This document shows, piece by piece, positions 1 through 6,919 of a stretch of DNA of 52,750 nucleotides (positions are counted from its first letter, which is position 1; the number at the start of each line of letters is the position of its first letter). This DNA is from Nitrospirota bacterium. GTDB lineage: Bacteria > Nitrospirota > UBA9217. The DNA lies in contig JAKAHZ010000006.1 of the NCBI GenBank assembly GCA_021814615.1, positions 1 to 52,750 of the forward strand, read 5' to 3'. A program made the translations under genes and the position numbers. A model generated the notes under the pieces. It did no database searches and was not told where the DNA came from. It worked only from the letters and a program-made list of their open reading frames with translations.

Positions 1-2
1 GG

Positions 3-131
3 ATTCCCTTCTGGAACAGCGGGATCGAGTGCAGGTTGCTGGAATATGAGCTGTATGAAGGAAGCCGACAGGGTGACAAGGTGACAAGGAGACAAGGCGA
101 CGAAGACGGGCCAAGCGACACGGTGACATGA
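3..131 (+). CDS. possible C-terminal tail of a gene entering from the left edge
   Basis: Frame 3 is open from the window edge to a TGA at 129-131 (about 42 codons). The first part (IPFWNSGIECRLLEYELYEG) looks protein-like, but from about base 66 the frame runs through a tandem word array, so the last 20 or so residues are low-complexity (repeated GD/TR patterns). If this is a real gene its stop codon is supplied by the repeat. No family is recognised and it could equally be non-coding. Confidence 0.2.
   Translation: MPFWNSGIECRLLEYELYEGSRQGDKVTRRQGDEDGPSDTVT
66..126 (+). repeat. tandem word array, left arm (8-base word GGNGACNN)
   Basis: GGTGACAA at 72-79 and 80-87, GGAGACAA at 88-95 and GGCGACGA at 96-103 follow one another with an exact 8-base period; the array then degenerates and closes with another GGTGAC near 122. 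The reverse complement of the same word occurs at 603-638, so the two arms face each other across the four-helix-bundle gene. Confidence 0.8.
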
Positions 132-174
132 TTAAAAAGGGGACTGAGCCATAAGGCTGAACGGAGGCTGGAGC

Positions 175-515
175 GTGGGAACGATAAAAAGTCACAAAGA
201 CCTGACTGTGTGGCAGGAAGCAATGGACGCTGCCATGGAGATATTTCAGGCAACAAAATCGTTTCCTGCAGAAGAGAGATACTCTCTGACCGACCAAATA
301 CGACGGTCCTCCGGTCCGTCGCTGCCAATATTTCCGAAGCGTGGCGCAAGAGGCGTTACGAGGCGTCATTCAAAAGCAAACTAAACGACGCAGAAGCTGA
401 GGCATGTGAAACCCAGACGTGGATTGAAATGGCATTCAGATGCCAGTATATGGATGCAAAGACAGCGGGGTGTATTGGTGAGCGATATGAAAAGATTATG
501 GCGCAGCTTGTGTGA
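175..515 (+). pseudogene. four-helix-bundle protein (23S rRNA intervening-sequence / Avd-like family), frameshifted
   Basis: The first half is read from a GTG at 175 (MGTIKSHKDLTVWQEAMDAA, then a segment ending SLTDQIRRSS). The second half is read in another frame and continues RSVAANISEAWRKRRYEA and SKLNDAEAEACETQTW to a stop at 515. Together they give the typical short four-helix-bundle protein of about 115 residues known from 23S rRNA intervening sequences and related to Avd, the accessory protein of diversity-generating retroelements. The frames join at about 310-314, where one base appears to be missing; this may be a true mutation or a sequencing error. The gene lies between two inverted arms of an 8-base word array (66-126 and 603-638), as if carried by that element. 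The function of the stand-alone family is not established. Confidence 0.75.
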
Positions 516-602
516 TGATCAGAAATTCAGAGAAATGGACAATAGGCTCGCCGTCTTAGGACGGAATCTGTCTCGTAAGGTCGTGGGGGAATTGCTCTTT
601 CG

Positions 603-638
603 CCCTGTCACCTAGTCGCCAAGTCTCCGCGTCGGCCT
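603..638 (-). repeat. tandem word array, right arm (reverse complement of 66-126)
   Basis: Read on the minus strand it gives CCGACGC, GGAGACTT, GGCGACTA, GGTGACAG, the same GGNGACNN word as the left arm. The 516-602 stretch between the pseudogene and this arm holds nothing recognisable. Confidence 0.75.
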
Positions 639-640
639 TT

Positions 641-1549
641 TCACGGGGGGCATTTCGCGCAGACCGACGTGAACAGCGATGTGCTCAGGTACCGGTCGCC
701 GCGGTCGGGGAGGATGACCACGATGGTTCCCCGGTCGATGCGCTTCGCCATCTCCATGGCGCCCCAGACTGCCGCACCGCTGCTCATGCCCACAAAGAGG
801 CCTTCCTGCAGGGCGAGCTTGCGCGTGGTGCTGAACGCGTCGTCGTCGGCGATGCTGATCTTCATATCCGCGAAGGAAGGATTGTAATTCTTCGGAACGA
901 TGGACTCCTGCATGTTCTTGAGCCCCTGGATCTTGTGGCCCAGGTTCGGCTCCACGCCCACAATCTGGATGCGTTTGTCGTGCTCGCGGAGCCTCCGGCC
1001 CGTTCCCATGAGCGTGCCGGTGGTTCCCATGCCTGACACGAAAGCCGCCAGATCGCCCTTTGTCTGTTCGATGATCTCCCTGCCCGTGGTATCATAGTGA
1101 GCGCGCACATTGGAGGGATTGTCGAACTGGTTCGGCATGAAGTACCTGCCGGGGTTCTCCTCATGCATGCGCCGGGCGACCTTGATGGCGCCGTCGGTGC
1201 CTTCGCAGCCCTTCGAGAGTATCAGCTCCGCGCCGAAGGCTTCGAGGACCTTCCTGCGCTCCACGCTCACGCAATCGGGCATGGTCAGGATGACCTTGTA
1301 GCCCAGGGCCGCGCCGACCATGGCCAGGCCGATGCCCGTGTTGCCCGAGGTGGCCTCGAGGATGGTCTCGCCTTTCTTGAGAACGCCGGCCTGCTCGGCG
1401 TCGCGCACCATGGCAAGGGCGATGCGGTCCTTCACGCTGCCGCCGGGATTGTTGCCTTCGAGCTTGGCGAGGATCCGGACCTTCGGATTGGGGCTCAGGG
1501 TTTCTAGCTTGACGAGCGGCGTATTGCCGATGCTTTCCAGGACTCCCAT
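641..1549 (-). CDS. cysK: cysteine synthase A (O-acetylserine sulfhydrylase)
   Basis: A 302-residue PLP enzyme that makes L-cysteine from O-acetylserine and sulfide in the cytoplasm. It begins MGVLESIGNTPLVKLETL; the Schiff-base lysine is K40 in NNPGGSVKDR. The SGNTGIG substrate loop and the GMGTTGTLMGTGR phosphate-binding loop are intact. A longer in-frame extension runs to 1708, but it overlaps the divergent gene at 1620 and lacks similarity to the family; the ATG at 1547-1549 has an AGGA box about 5 bases upstream and gives the standard N-terminus. The C-terminus ends in a CAKCPP tail. It is transcribed alone, divergently from the small cysteine-cluster protein gene. The family also contains cystathionine beta-synthase-like enzymes, but length and motifs fit CysK. 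Confidence 0.93.
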   Translation of the reverse strand: MGVLESIGNTPLVKLETLSPNPKVRILAKLEGNNPGGSVKDRIALAMVRDAEQAGVLKKGETILEATSGNTGIGLAMVGAALGYKVILTMPDCVSVERRKVLEAFGAELILSKGCEGTDGAIKVARRMHEENPGRYFMPNQFDNPSNVRAHYDTTGREIIEQTKGDLAAFVSGMGTTGTLMGTGRRLREHDKRIQIVGVEPNLGHKIQGLKNMQESIVPKNYNPSFADMKISIADDDAFSTTRKLALQEGLFVGMSSGAAVWGAMEMAKRIDRGTIVVILPDRGDRYLSTSLFTSVCAKCPP

Positions 1550-1619
1550 GGTCTTCCTTTCTTGTGCGGGAACCTGTGGACTATAACAGATTCGCGGAAA
1601 ATTGAAAAGAGGGTTGTTG

Positions 1620-1886
1620 ATGAGCAAGATGGAATGCCGCGCCGGATGCGGTGCCTGCTGCATAGCGCCGTCGCTCTCGTCGCCTATTCCCGGCATGCCG
1701 GGCGGCAAGCCCGCCGGCGTACCCTGCGTGCAGCTTACGGCTGAGTTGACCTGCGCGGTGTACGATCATCCGGACCGGCCCGCTGTCTGTGCGTCCTTCC
1801 CGGCGATGCAGGACCACTGCGGCGAGAACAGGGAAGAGGCGCTGAAGCTTTTACGCGACTGGGAGGAGAAAACCGGACCTCTTTAA
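1620..1886 (+). CDS. small YkgJ-type zinc/iron-cluster protein
   Basis: An 88-residue protein starting MSKMECRAGCGACC with further cysteines at LTCAVYDHPDRPAVCASF, the spacing seen in the YkgJ/UPF0153 family of presumed metal-cluster proteins. The ATG at 1620 is preceded by AGAGGG; a TTG 18 bases upstream is in frame but has no ribosome-binding site. The members are usually 80-130 residues, and the biochemical role is unknown. It ends directly at a word array (1887-2100). Confidence 0.75.
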   Translation: MSKMECRAGCGACCIAPSLSSPIPGMPGGKPAGVPCVQLTAELTCAVYDHPDRPAVCASFPAMQDHCGENREEALKLLRDWEEKTGPL

Positions 1887-2101
1887 CCACGGAGGCACGG
1901 AGAAAGAAAAAGAATCGCGTTGCCCAAAGAGCCGAAGACGCGAAGAACTCCCCGGGTGTCAATTGAATTTAGTGAAGCCGTACCTTTTCTTTGCGCTTTG
2001 GATATTTTGCGGTCAGGAACAAAGCGATTCTTCGCTGCGCTTAGAATGGCATGCGGAGACTTGTTCAGTCTTTCTTAGTGTCTTCGCGCCTTCGTGGCGA
2101 A
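1887..2101. repeat. inverted word-array element between YkgJ and LipM genes
   Basis: The left arm (1887-1951) has words such as CCACGGAGG and CACGGAG, then CGAAGACGCGAAGAAC. The right arm (2073-2101) reads GTCTTCGCGCCTTCGTGGCG, the reverse complement pattern. The right arm runs into the upstream frame of the next gene. The central part contains no gene. Confidence 0.7.
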
Positions 2102-2116
2102 ATAACCAGGGTATCC

Positions 2117-2833
2117 ATGCATCAATGGCGATTTATCGATGACGGCCCGGCGACAGGAGCCGCGAACATGACCAGGGACGAGCGGCTCCTTGCGGAAGCG
2201 CAGGCCGGGAATCCGGTCCCTGTGCTGCGCTTCTACGGCTGGGATCCGCCGACGGTCTCGCTCGGCCGGTTTCAGAAAGAAGAGACTGCCATCGACCGGA
2301 AGGCCTGCGAAGCGCGGGGGATCGGGATCGTCCGCAGGATCACGGGCGGCAGGGCGGTGCTGCATGATCGGGAATTGACCTATAGCATTATCTCTCCTGC
2401 AAACCATCCGCTCTTTCCGAACGATGTGCTCGGCACCTACCGCGTGATCGGGCAGGGTCTGCTCGCCGGGTTCCAAAATCTGGGCGTGGCCGCGGAAATG
2501 GTCTCCCGCTCGGGCAGGCATGCCGGGCTTGTGGAGAAGGACGCGAAAGCGCCTTCCTGCTTTGCCTCGCCGTCGTGGTACGAGATCGTGGTCAAAGGCA
2601 GGAAGATCGTGGGCAGCGCGCAGCGGCGCGTGGGGGGCGCGTTCCTGCAGCACGGCTCCATCCTGATCGCCTATGATCCCGTTGCCGAAGCTGCAGTGAT
2701 CCGCGGCGGCGGCGCGGCGCACGCGATCACCTCCCTGAAGGAGATCTTGAACAGAGACGTCGGCCTTGCCGAGGTGCGCGAGGCCTTCCGTGAAGGCTTC
2801 CGCGCGGCGCTGGGCATCGCATTTCTGCCCTGA
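2117..2833 (+). CDS. lipM: octanoyltransferase LipM-like (lipoate biosynthesis)
   Basis: A 238-residue protein of the BPL/LplA/LipB fold that moves an octanoyl group from acyl carrier protein to a lipoate-dependent enzyme subunit. It starts MHQWRFIDDGPATGAANMTR as in LipM. It carries the RRITGGRAVLHDRELTYS substrate loop, the invariant lysine region (VVKGRKIVGSAQRR), and a cysteine at residue 148 in PSCFASPSWYEI where LipM has its catalytic cysteine. The frame is open upstream to 2051, but that stretch is word-array DNA, so ATG 2117 is preferred even though no clear Shine-Dalgarno sequence is present. The alternative is a lipoate-protein ligase A; the SCFASPSWYE cysteine favours LipM. Confidence 0.82.
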   Translation: MHQWRFIDDGPATGAANMTRDERLLAEAQAGNPVPVLRFYGWDPPTVSLGRFQKEETAIDRKACEARGIGIVRRITGGRAVLHDRELTYSIISPANHPLFPNDVLGTYRVIGQGLLAGFQNLGVAAEMVSRSGRHAGLVEKDAKAPSCFASPSWYEIVVKGRKIVGSAQRRVGGAFLQHGSILIAYDPVAEAAVIRGGGAAHAITSLKEILNRDVGLAEVREAFREGFRAALGIAFLP

Positions 2834-2850
2834 GCACGCCGGAATGTCCG

Positions 2851-2879
2851 TTGAAAATCGCGGACCCATCCTCTATAAT
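2851..2879 (+). promoter_or_regulatory. near-consensus sigma70 promoter giving a leaderless message
   Basis: TTGAAA at 2851-2856, a 17-base spacer, and TATAAT at 2874-2879. Only six bases separate the -10 box from the ATG at 2886, so transcription would be expected to start at or next to the A of the start codon. Confidence 0.75.
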
Positions 2880-2885
2880 AGCGCC

Positions 2886-3065
2886 ATGAACTACAAGGTG
2901 GTGGAGACCAGCAGGGTCACCGATGACGAGATCGAGCGCATCGTGAACGAGTGGGCGGCAAAAGGCTTCTCCTTCGCCAGCATGCATTTCGTCATGACCG
3001 AGGCGTCGCGCCGGCCGGGCATGGCCTTCCTGTTCTTCATCGAGGAACCGGCAGAGAAGAAATAA
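2886..3065 (+). CDS. small DUF4177-like protein
   Basis: A 59-residue protein, MNYKVVETSRVTDDEIERIV followed by NEWAAKGFSFASMHFVM. The opening YKVV strand, the central helix, and an xEWAxxGF turn resemble DUF4177-type small proteins, whose function is unknown. No ribosome-binding site lies before the ATG; instead the -10 box of a strong promoter ends six bases upstream, so a leaderless transcript is likely. It stands alone, followed by a word-array element. The family assignment rests on pattern only. Confidence 0.65.
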   Translation: MNYKVVETSRVTDDEIERIVNEWAAKGFSFASMHFVMTEASRRPGMAFLFFIEEPAEKK

Positions 3066-3069
3066 CACT

Positions 3070-3288
3070 CTGCCACGAAGGCGCCAGGACGCGAAGAAAA
3101 TTGCATTCTAACAGTTTGCTGAAAAAGTCCAGGATTGTCATTGCGAGGAGCGATTTTCGACGAAGCAATCTCGTAGTGCCTTGAAATCCTTAACTACGAG
3201 TTTGCTTCGCTTCGCTCGCAAAGACAGCAAAAAGATATTTTCAGCCGGCTGCTAAGATACCTTCGTATCTTTGAGTCTTCGTGGCATA
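3070..3288. repeat. composite repeat: word arms around a REP-like inverted pair
   Basis: The outer arms are CCACGAAGGCGCCAGGACGC at 3073-3092 and its loose reverse complement GTCTTCGTGGCA near 3275-3286. Between them sit two facing REP-like units: GTCATTGCGAGGAGCG with CGACGAAGCAATCTCG (3137-3173), and GAGTTTGCTTCG with CGCTCGCAAAGAC (3198-3224). REP sequences of this type are often dispersed by RAYT transposases, and a RAYT gene lies at 8658-9509. The region carries no gene. Confidence 0.7.
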
Positions 3289-3301
3289 GTCAAACGATTC
3301 C

Positions 3302-4330
3302 ATGCATCTCATCAGACAGCTCAAAATATCGATTGCGGCCCTTGCCGTTCTGATCCTTGCCGGCACCTTCGGGTACATGGTCATCGAGCGGTGGCGGTTC
3401 CTCGACGCCTTCTACATGACCATCATCACCATCTCGACGGTGGGCTACCGGGAGGTGCATGAGCTCTCGGACCGTGGCATGATCTTCACCTCGGTCCTGA
3501 TCATCTTCGGCGTGAGCGTGCTGTGGTACTCCATCGGCAAGTTCGCCCAGATCATGTTCGAGGGGCAGCTCGAGAGCATCATCGGGAGGAAGAACATGGA
3601 AAAACAGATCGAATCCCTGAAAGACCACTATATCATCTGCGGCTACGGCAGGATCGGCTCGCTCATCTGCAAGGAGTTCTCCGCCAAGCCGCTGCCCTTC
3701 GTGATCGTGGAGAACAAGGAGCCGGTGCTCGAAAAGCTGGCGAGCGAGGGATATCCCTTCATCCGCGGGAACGCCACGGAGGACGAGACGCTGCTCAAGG
3801 CGGGGATCAGGCGGGCCAAGGGGCTGATCTCCGTGGTCACCTCGGACACCGAGAACGTCTACATCACGCTGACGGCGCGGGGCCTGAACCCGGACCTCTA
3901 CATCCTTTCGCGCGCGGGCGAGGAAGGATCGGAGGTGAAGCTGAAGCGCGCCGGCGCGAACAAGGTGATCTCGCCGTACCACATCGGCGGCAGCCGCATG
4001 GCGCAGGCCATCCTGCGGCCGAACGTGGTGGATTTCATCGAGATCGCCACGGGCCGCGACCGCCTGGACCTGCAGATGGAGGAGATCTCGATCCCCGCGC
4101 ATTCCTACTGCTCGGGCGAGAACATCCTATCCTCGGGCTTCCGCAAGGAGACCGGCGTGATCATCGTGGGCATCAAGAAGGCGACGGGCAAGATGGTCTT
4201 CAACCCCGACTCGAACACCCGGCTCGACGGGCATGACACGCTGATCGTGCTGGGAGAACCCTCGGCCATCGGCAAGCTCGAACAGCTCGTGGCGAGCAAA
4301 AGCAGGGAGGCCGCGAGCCAGGTACAATAG
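3302..4330 (+). CDS. potassium channel with two TM helices and RCK (TrkA-N/TrkA-C) domains
   Basis: A 342-residue MthK-like channel subunit. TM1 is at about residues 10-30, the pore helix and filter at 36-50 (FYMTIITISTVGYREV), and TM2 at 60-80. A Rossmann RCK_N domain follows at about 107-225 (YIICGYGRIGSLICKEF), and RCK_C at about 240-330. RCK domains gate the pore in response to nucleotides or Ca2+. The filter reads TVGYR rather than TVGYG, a single-base change (CGG for GGG) in a residue that is normally invariant. There is no Shine-Dalgarno sequence before the ATG; the upstream DNA is a repeat. It lies four bases ahead of the amidotransferase gene. The family is clear; ion selectivity is not. 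Confidence 0.85.
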   Translation: MHLIRQLKISIAALAVLILAGTFGYMVIERWRFLDAFYMTIITISTVGYREVHELSDRGMIFTSVLIIFGVSVLWYSIGKFAQIMFEGQLESIIGRKNMEKQIESLKDHYIICGYGRIGSLICKEFSAKPLPFVIVENKEPVLEKLASEGYPFIRGNATEDETLLKAGIRRAKGLISVVTSDTENVYITLTARGLNPDLYILSRAGEEGSEVKLKRAGANKVISPYHIGGSRMAQAILRPNVVDFIEIATGRDRLDLQMEEISIPAHSYCSGENILSSGFRKETGVIIVGIKKATGKMVFNPDSNTRLDGHDTLIVLGEPSAIGKLEQLVASKSREAASQVQ

Positions 4331-4334
4331 TTCT
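4323..4334 (+). promoter_or_regulatory. -10-like box directly before a start codon
   Basis: TACAAT at 4323-4328 ends six bases before the ATG at 4335, the same spacing as the promoter at 2851-2879. No good -35 box is visible 17 bases upstream, so it may be weak or an extended -10 type. The downstream gene has no ribosome-binding site. Confidence 0.35.
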
Positions 4335-5018
4335 ATGAACGTACTCATTATCAAAAACGCGTCGGTAGAAGGACCGGGAACCATCGGGGATCACCTGAAA
4401 TCGTCCGGCGCTGCGCTCACGACCGTCGACCTCGAGGCGGGGCAGACGCTTCCGCCGCATGACGCGTTCAGCCACATCGTGGTGATGGGCGGACCCATGG
4501 CGGTCTACGAGATGGACAAGACGCCGTACCTGAAAGAGGAGGCGCTGCTGCTGGAGCGCGCGATCGCAGGGAAGAAGCACGTCCTCGGCGTCTGCCTCGG
4601 CAGCCAGCTCCTGGCGCACGTGCTGGGAGCGCGTGTTTACGCCGGGGGTGCGAAGGAGATCGGGTGGTACGATGTGGAGCTCACGCAGGAAGGCATGGCC
4701 GACCGCTGCATGAAGGAACTGGCGGTGGACGGAAAGTCCATAGCCCAGGTGTTCCAGTGGCACGGGGACACCTTCGATCTGCCGCAGGGCGCGGTGCGGC
4801 TCGCTTCGTCGCCGGTCTATCCCAACCAGGCTTTCCGCTACAGCGACCGCGTCTATGCGCTGCAGTTCCATATCGAGGTCTCTCCGGTGATCGTCAAGGG
4901 CTGGCTGGAGCATGAAAAGGGCGTGAATTTCCCGATCATCGACAAACGTTCCCAGGAGATCTACGGGCCCTACCGTTCCCGGGCGCAGGCATTCTACCGG
5001 AGCTTCTTCGGAGCGTGA
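4335..5018 (+). CDS. class I glutamine amidotransferase (GMP-synthase-like domain)
   Basis: A 227-residue stand-alone GATase1 domain. The nucleophile elbow is GVCLGSQ with Cys87, and the catalytic dyad partners are His179 and Glu181 in LQFHIEV; the oxyanion region is MGGPM. Such proteins hydrolyse glutamine, or related gamma-glutamyl substrates, to release ammonia; the acceptor substrate is unknown. It starts four bases after the channel gene and its TGA overlaps the GTG of the next gene by four bases, so the three probably form a unit. No ribosome-binding site is seen, but a -10-like box lies just upstream. Confidence 0.85.
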   Translation: MNVLIIKNASVEGPGTIGDHLKSSGAALTTVDLEAGQTLPPHDAFSHIVVMGGPMAVYEMDKTPYLKEEALLLERAIAGKKHVLGVCLGSQLLAHVLGARVYAGGAKEIGWYDVELTQEGMADRCMKELAVDGKSIAQVFQWHGDTFDLPQGAVRLASSPVYPNQAFRYSDRVYALQFHIEVSPVIVKGWLEHEKGVNFPIIDKRSQEIYGPYRSRAQAFYRSFFGA

Positions 5019-5479
5019 GGATATTCGTGCGTTTTTTTCGATCACTTCCTGTCATTTTCTTCATTACAGCGCTCATGACTTCCGGGGCCGGCGTTTCTTC
5101 CGCGCAGCCGCAGACCGCGCAAACCGCCTCGCCGTCTGGGTACAAGCTCATCGGCACCTTCGAAAGCCCTGAGTACAGCACGGCGGTGATCGACGACGGA
5201 TCGGGACAGCAGAACGTTTACCATCTGAACCAGAAACTTCCCGACGATTCCCAGATCGTCCGCATCAAGAAGAACCGCATCACCCTGAAGCTCACCGACG
5301 GTTCGCACATCGACCTCGTGGCGACCGGCAGAGCGGTGTCCCAATCGCCCGCGCCCGCACCTCCGGCCTACACGCCTCCGCCGGCGCCGACGCCGCCTGC
5401 CGCGGATCAGCCCGCACCCGCGCCCCGCCCTGCGCCGCAGAAACGTCAGAAGCGCATCCGCAGCAGCGAGGAAGAATAG
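5015..5479 (+). CDS. exported HR-domain protein resembling the periplasmic part of GspC
   Basis: 154 residues: an N-terminal signal or anchor (about 8-30), a compact beta domain (42-107), and a Pro/Ala-rich tail ending in basic and acidic residues. The central segment (GYKLIGTFESPEYSTAVIDD, VYHLNQKLPDDSQIVRIKKN) matches the HR domain of GspC encoded at 11767 (TYTLIGTIEGAGFAGAVLQD, FYRIHEKLPDGSAIVKVQRD) position by position. In GspC this domain contacts the secretin GspD. It lacks the PDZ domain and is detached from the gsp operon by 6.3 kb. It starts at GTG 5015, overlapping the previous stop by four bases; GTG 5028 is an alternative. Confidence 0.7.
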   Translation: MRIFVRFFRSLPVIFFITALMTSGAGVSSAQPQTAQTASPSGYKLIGTFESPEYSTAVIDDGSGQQNVYHLNQKLPDDSQIVRIKKNRITLKLTDGSHIDLVATGRAVSQSPAPAPPAYTPPPAPTPPAADQPAPAPRPAPQKRQKRIRSSEEE

Positions 5480-5523
5480 CCTCGTTCACGTCAGGCATAT
5501 GCCTTGTCAGGTGAGGAACGGTC

Positions 5524-6489
5524 ATGAAGAGAACGATTGAACGCTTACTGCCGCTGGCAGACATACTGCTCCTGCCCTTTGTGTATCCTGCCGGATGGCT
5601 GCTCAAGAACATACGCAGAGCGGGTGTGCAGAGGCTTCCGCTCTGCAAGAATGCACTGCTGAATATAGGGGTGTTCCCGATTCAAAATCATTATTTCGAA
5701 CCCCAGTTCGATCACCGGAACCCGAAGCCGGATTTTGCTCAAGAAAGAAATCTTCCGGGCATTGATTGGAATGTTTCAGGCCAGCTGAACGCGCTCGCCG
5801 CCTTCGGATACGCAGCAGAGCTGGCAAATATCCCGCAGAAGCATCCGGGCGCCCTGGCGTTTTATTTCAACAACAACTCTTTTGAATCGGGAGACGCCGA
5901 ATATTGGTATCAATTGATCCGTGCCGTCAAGCCGAGGCGGATCTTCGAGATCGGCAGCGGCAATTCGACGCTCATGGCGGTCAAGGCAATCCGCAGGAAT
6001 CAAAGCGAAGCCCCGGATTACCGGTGCGAACATGTTTGCATCGAACCCTATGAGATGCCGTGGCTCGAAGAGGCGGGGGTGTCGGTTGTCCGGAAGAAAG
6101 TTGAAGAGATCGAGGCATCGTTCTTCTCCCGACTGCAGGAAAACGACATCCTCTTCATCGATTCGTCGCACATTATCCGTCCCCAGGGCGATGTGCTTTT
6201 CGAATATCTTGAGCTCTTGCCGTCGCTCAACAAAGGGGTCATCGTTCACGTCCATGATATTTTCTCGCCCAGGAATTATCTGAAGCAATGGCTGCAGGAT
6301 GAGGTCTGGTTCTGGAATGAACAATATTTGCTCGAGGCTTTCTTAAGCCACAACAACAGCTGGAAAATCATCGGCGCCCTCAACTACCTGCACCACAATC
6401 ATTACGACAAGCTGAAGTCGATAGCACCGTACTTGTCGCCCGAGCGCGAGCCAGGGTCATTCTATATTCAAAAAGTCTCCTCAAAATAA
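5524..6489 (+). CDS. class I SAM-dependent methyltransferase-like protein
   Basis: 321 residues with a Rossmann methyltransferase core. Motif I is RIFEIGSGNSTLMAVKA (about 138-154), an acidic strand end is CIEPYEMPWL (about 173-182), and motif IV is NDILFIDSSH (about 209-218), followed by HVHDIFSP. This is the Methyltransf_24 pattern, in which the substrate is often a sugar or peptide and the acidic residues may bind a metal. The N-terminal 60 residues are hydrophobic then basic, possibly membrane-associated. GAGGAA lies before ATG 5524. The gene stands alone and its substrate is unknown. Confidence 0.75.
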   Translation: MKRTIERLLPLADILLLPFVYPAGWLLKNIRRAGVQRLPLCKNALLNIGVFPIQNHYFEPQFDHRNPKPDFAQERNLPGIDWNVSGQLNALAAFGYAAELANIPQKHPGALAFYFNNNSFESGDAEYWYQLIRAVKPRRIFEIGSGNSTLMAVKAIRRNQSEAPDYRCEHVCIEPYEMPWLEEAGVSVVRKKVEEIEASFFSRLQENDILFIDSSHIIRPQGDVLFEYLELLPSLNKGVIVHVHDIFSPRNYLKQWLQDEVWFWNEQYLLEAFLSHNNSWKIIGALNYLHHNHYDKLKSIAPYLSPEREPGSFYIQKVSSK

Positions 6490-6919
6490 TCCTCTTGTCT
6501 TGTAACACCAAGCCGTCATTCCCGTGAAAACGGGAATCCAGGGATTCCGGAACTTGTCCTCGCAACGTCGAGGATCGGTCCGGAATCGTTCTGTGTTTTC
6601 AGTTTCCCTACCTTAACGGGTGGGGGCTGCTGTAACGTGAATCATTGACACCCTCCTTGCGTTCTGCTACTGTTGCCCGAGTCCCCGCAAAGAAAATCGT
6701 TTTCTAATATCAGTATCATTCGACAATCGGAAGCAGCGCGGATGCCGAGATTTCGCCTGAGCTTCCATCGTCCGTGCAAAAGCCGATGCGGCGCGGTGAA
6801 AAACCGCAATGCAACGGGTGCAACACGTCCCCTACGGGTTACTTTGCGCGGTCGGTGAAAAGGCTGAGGGAGGCAACGCAGCGTGCTGAAAAGTCCATTT
6901 AGGACACAACGTCCCCTAG
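6490..6919. other. gene-poor stretch with REP-like palindromes
   Basis: At 6514-6547 is a dispersed-repeat palindrome (TTCCCGT at 6519-6525 pairs with ACGGGAA at 6530-6536, followed by TCCAGGGATTC); a second hairpin of GATTCCGGAAC against GTCCGGAATC follows. The box at 6798-6834 recurs at 9879. No coding sequence is supported here. Confidence 0.6.
6798..6834 (+). repeat. upstream box of the duplicated exported-protein family, copy 1
   Basis: GAAAAACCGCAATGCAACGG followed by GTGCAACACGTCCCCT. The same box, with one base change and two single-base insertions, lies at 9879-9916 immediately upstream of the paralogue at 9936. Shorter pieces (CACAACGTCCCCTA) recur at 6906 and, on the other strand, at about 8353. 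Confidence 0.75.

Noticed and set aside
66-126. Tandem repeats as a CRISPR array
   Set aside because: Words are only 7-9 bases, directly adjacent and degenerate, with no unique spacers of constant length and no cas genes in the window.
641-1708. Longer 355-residue form of CysK
   Set aside because: The extra N-terminus overlaps the divergent gene, has no family similarity, and the ATG at 1549 has a ribosome-binding site.
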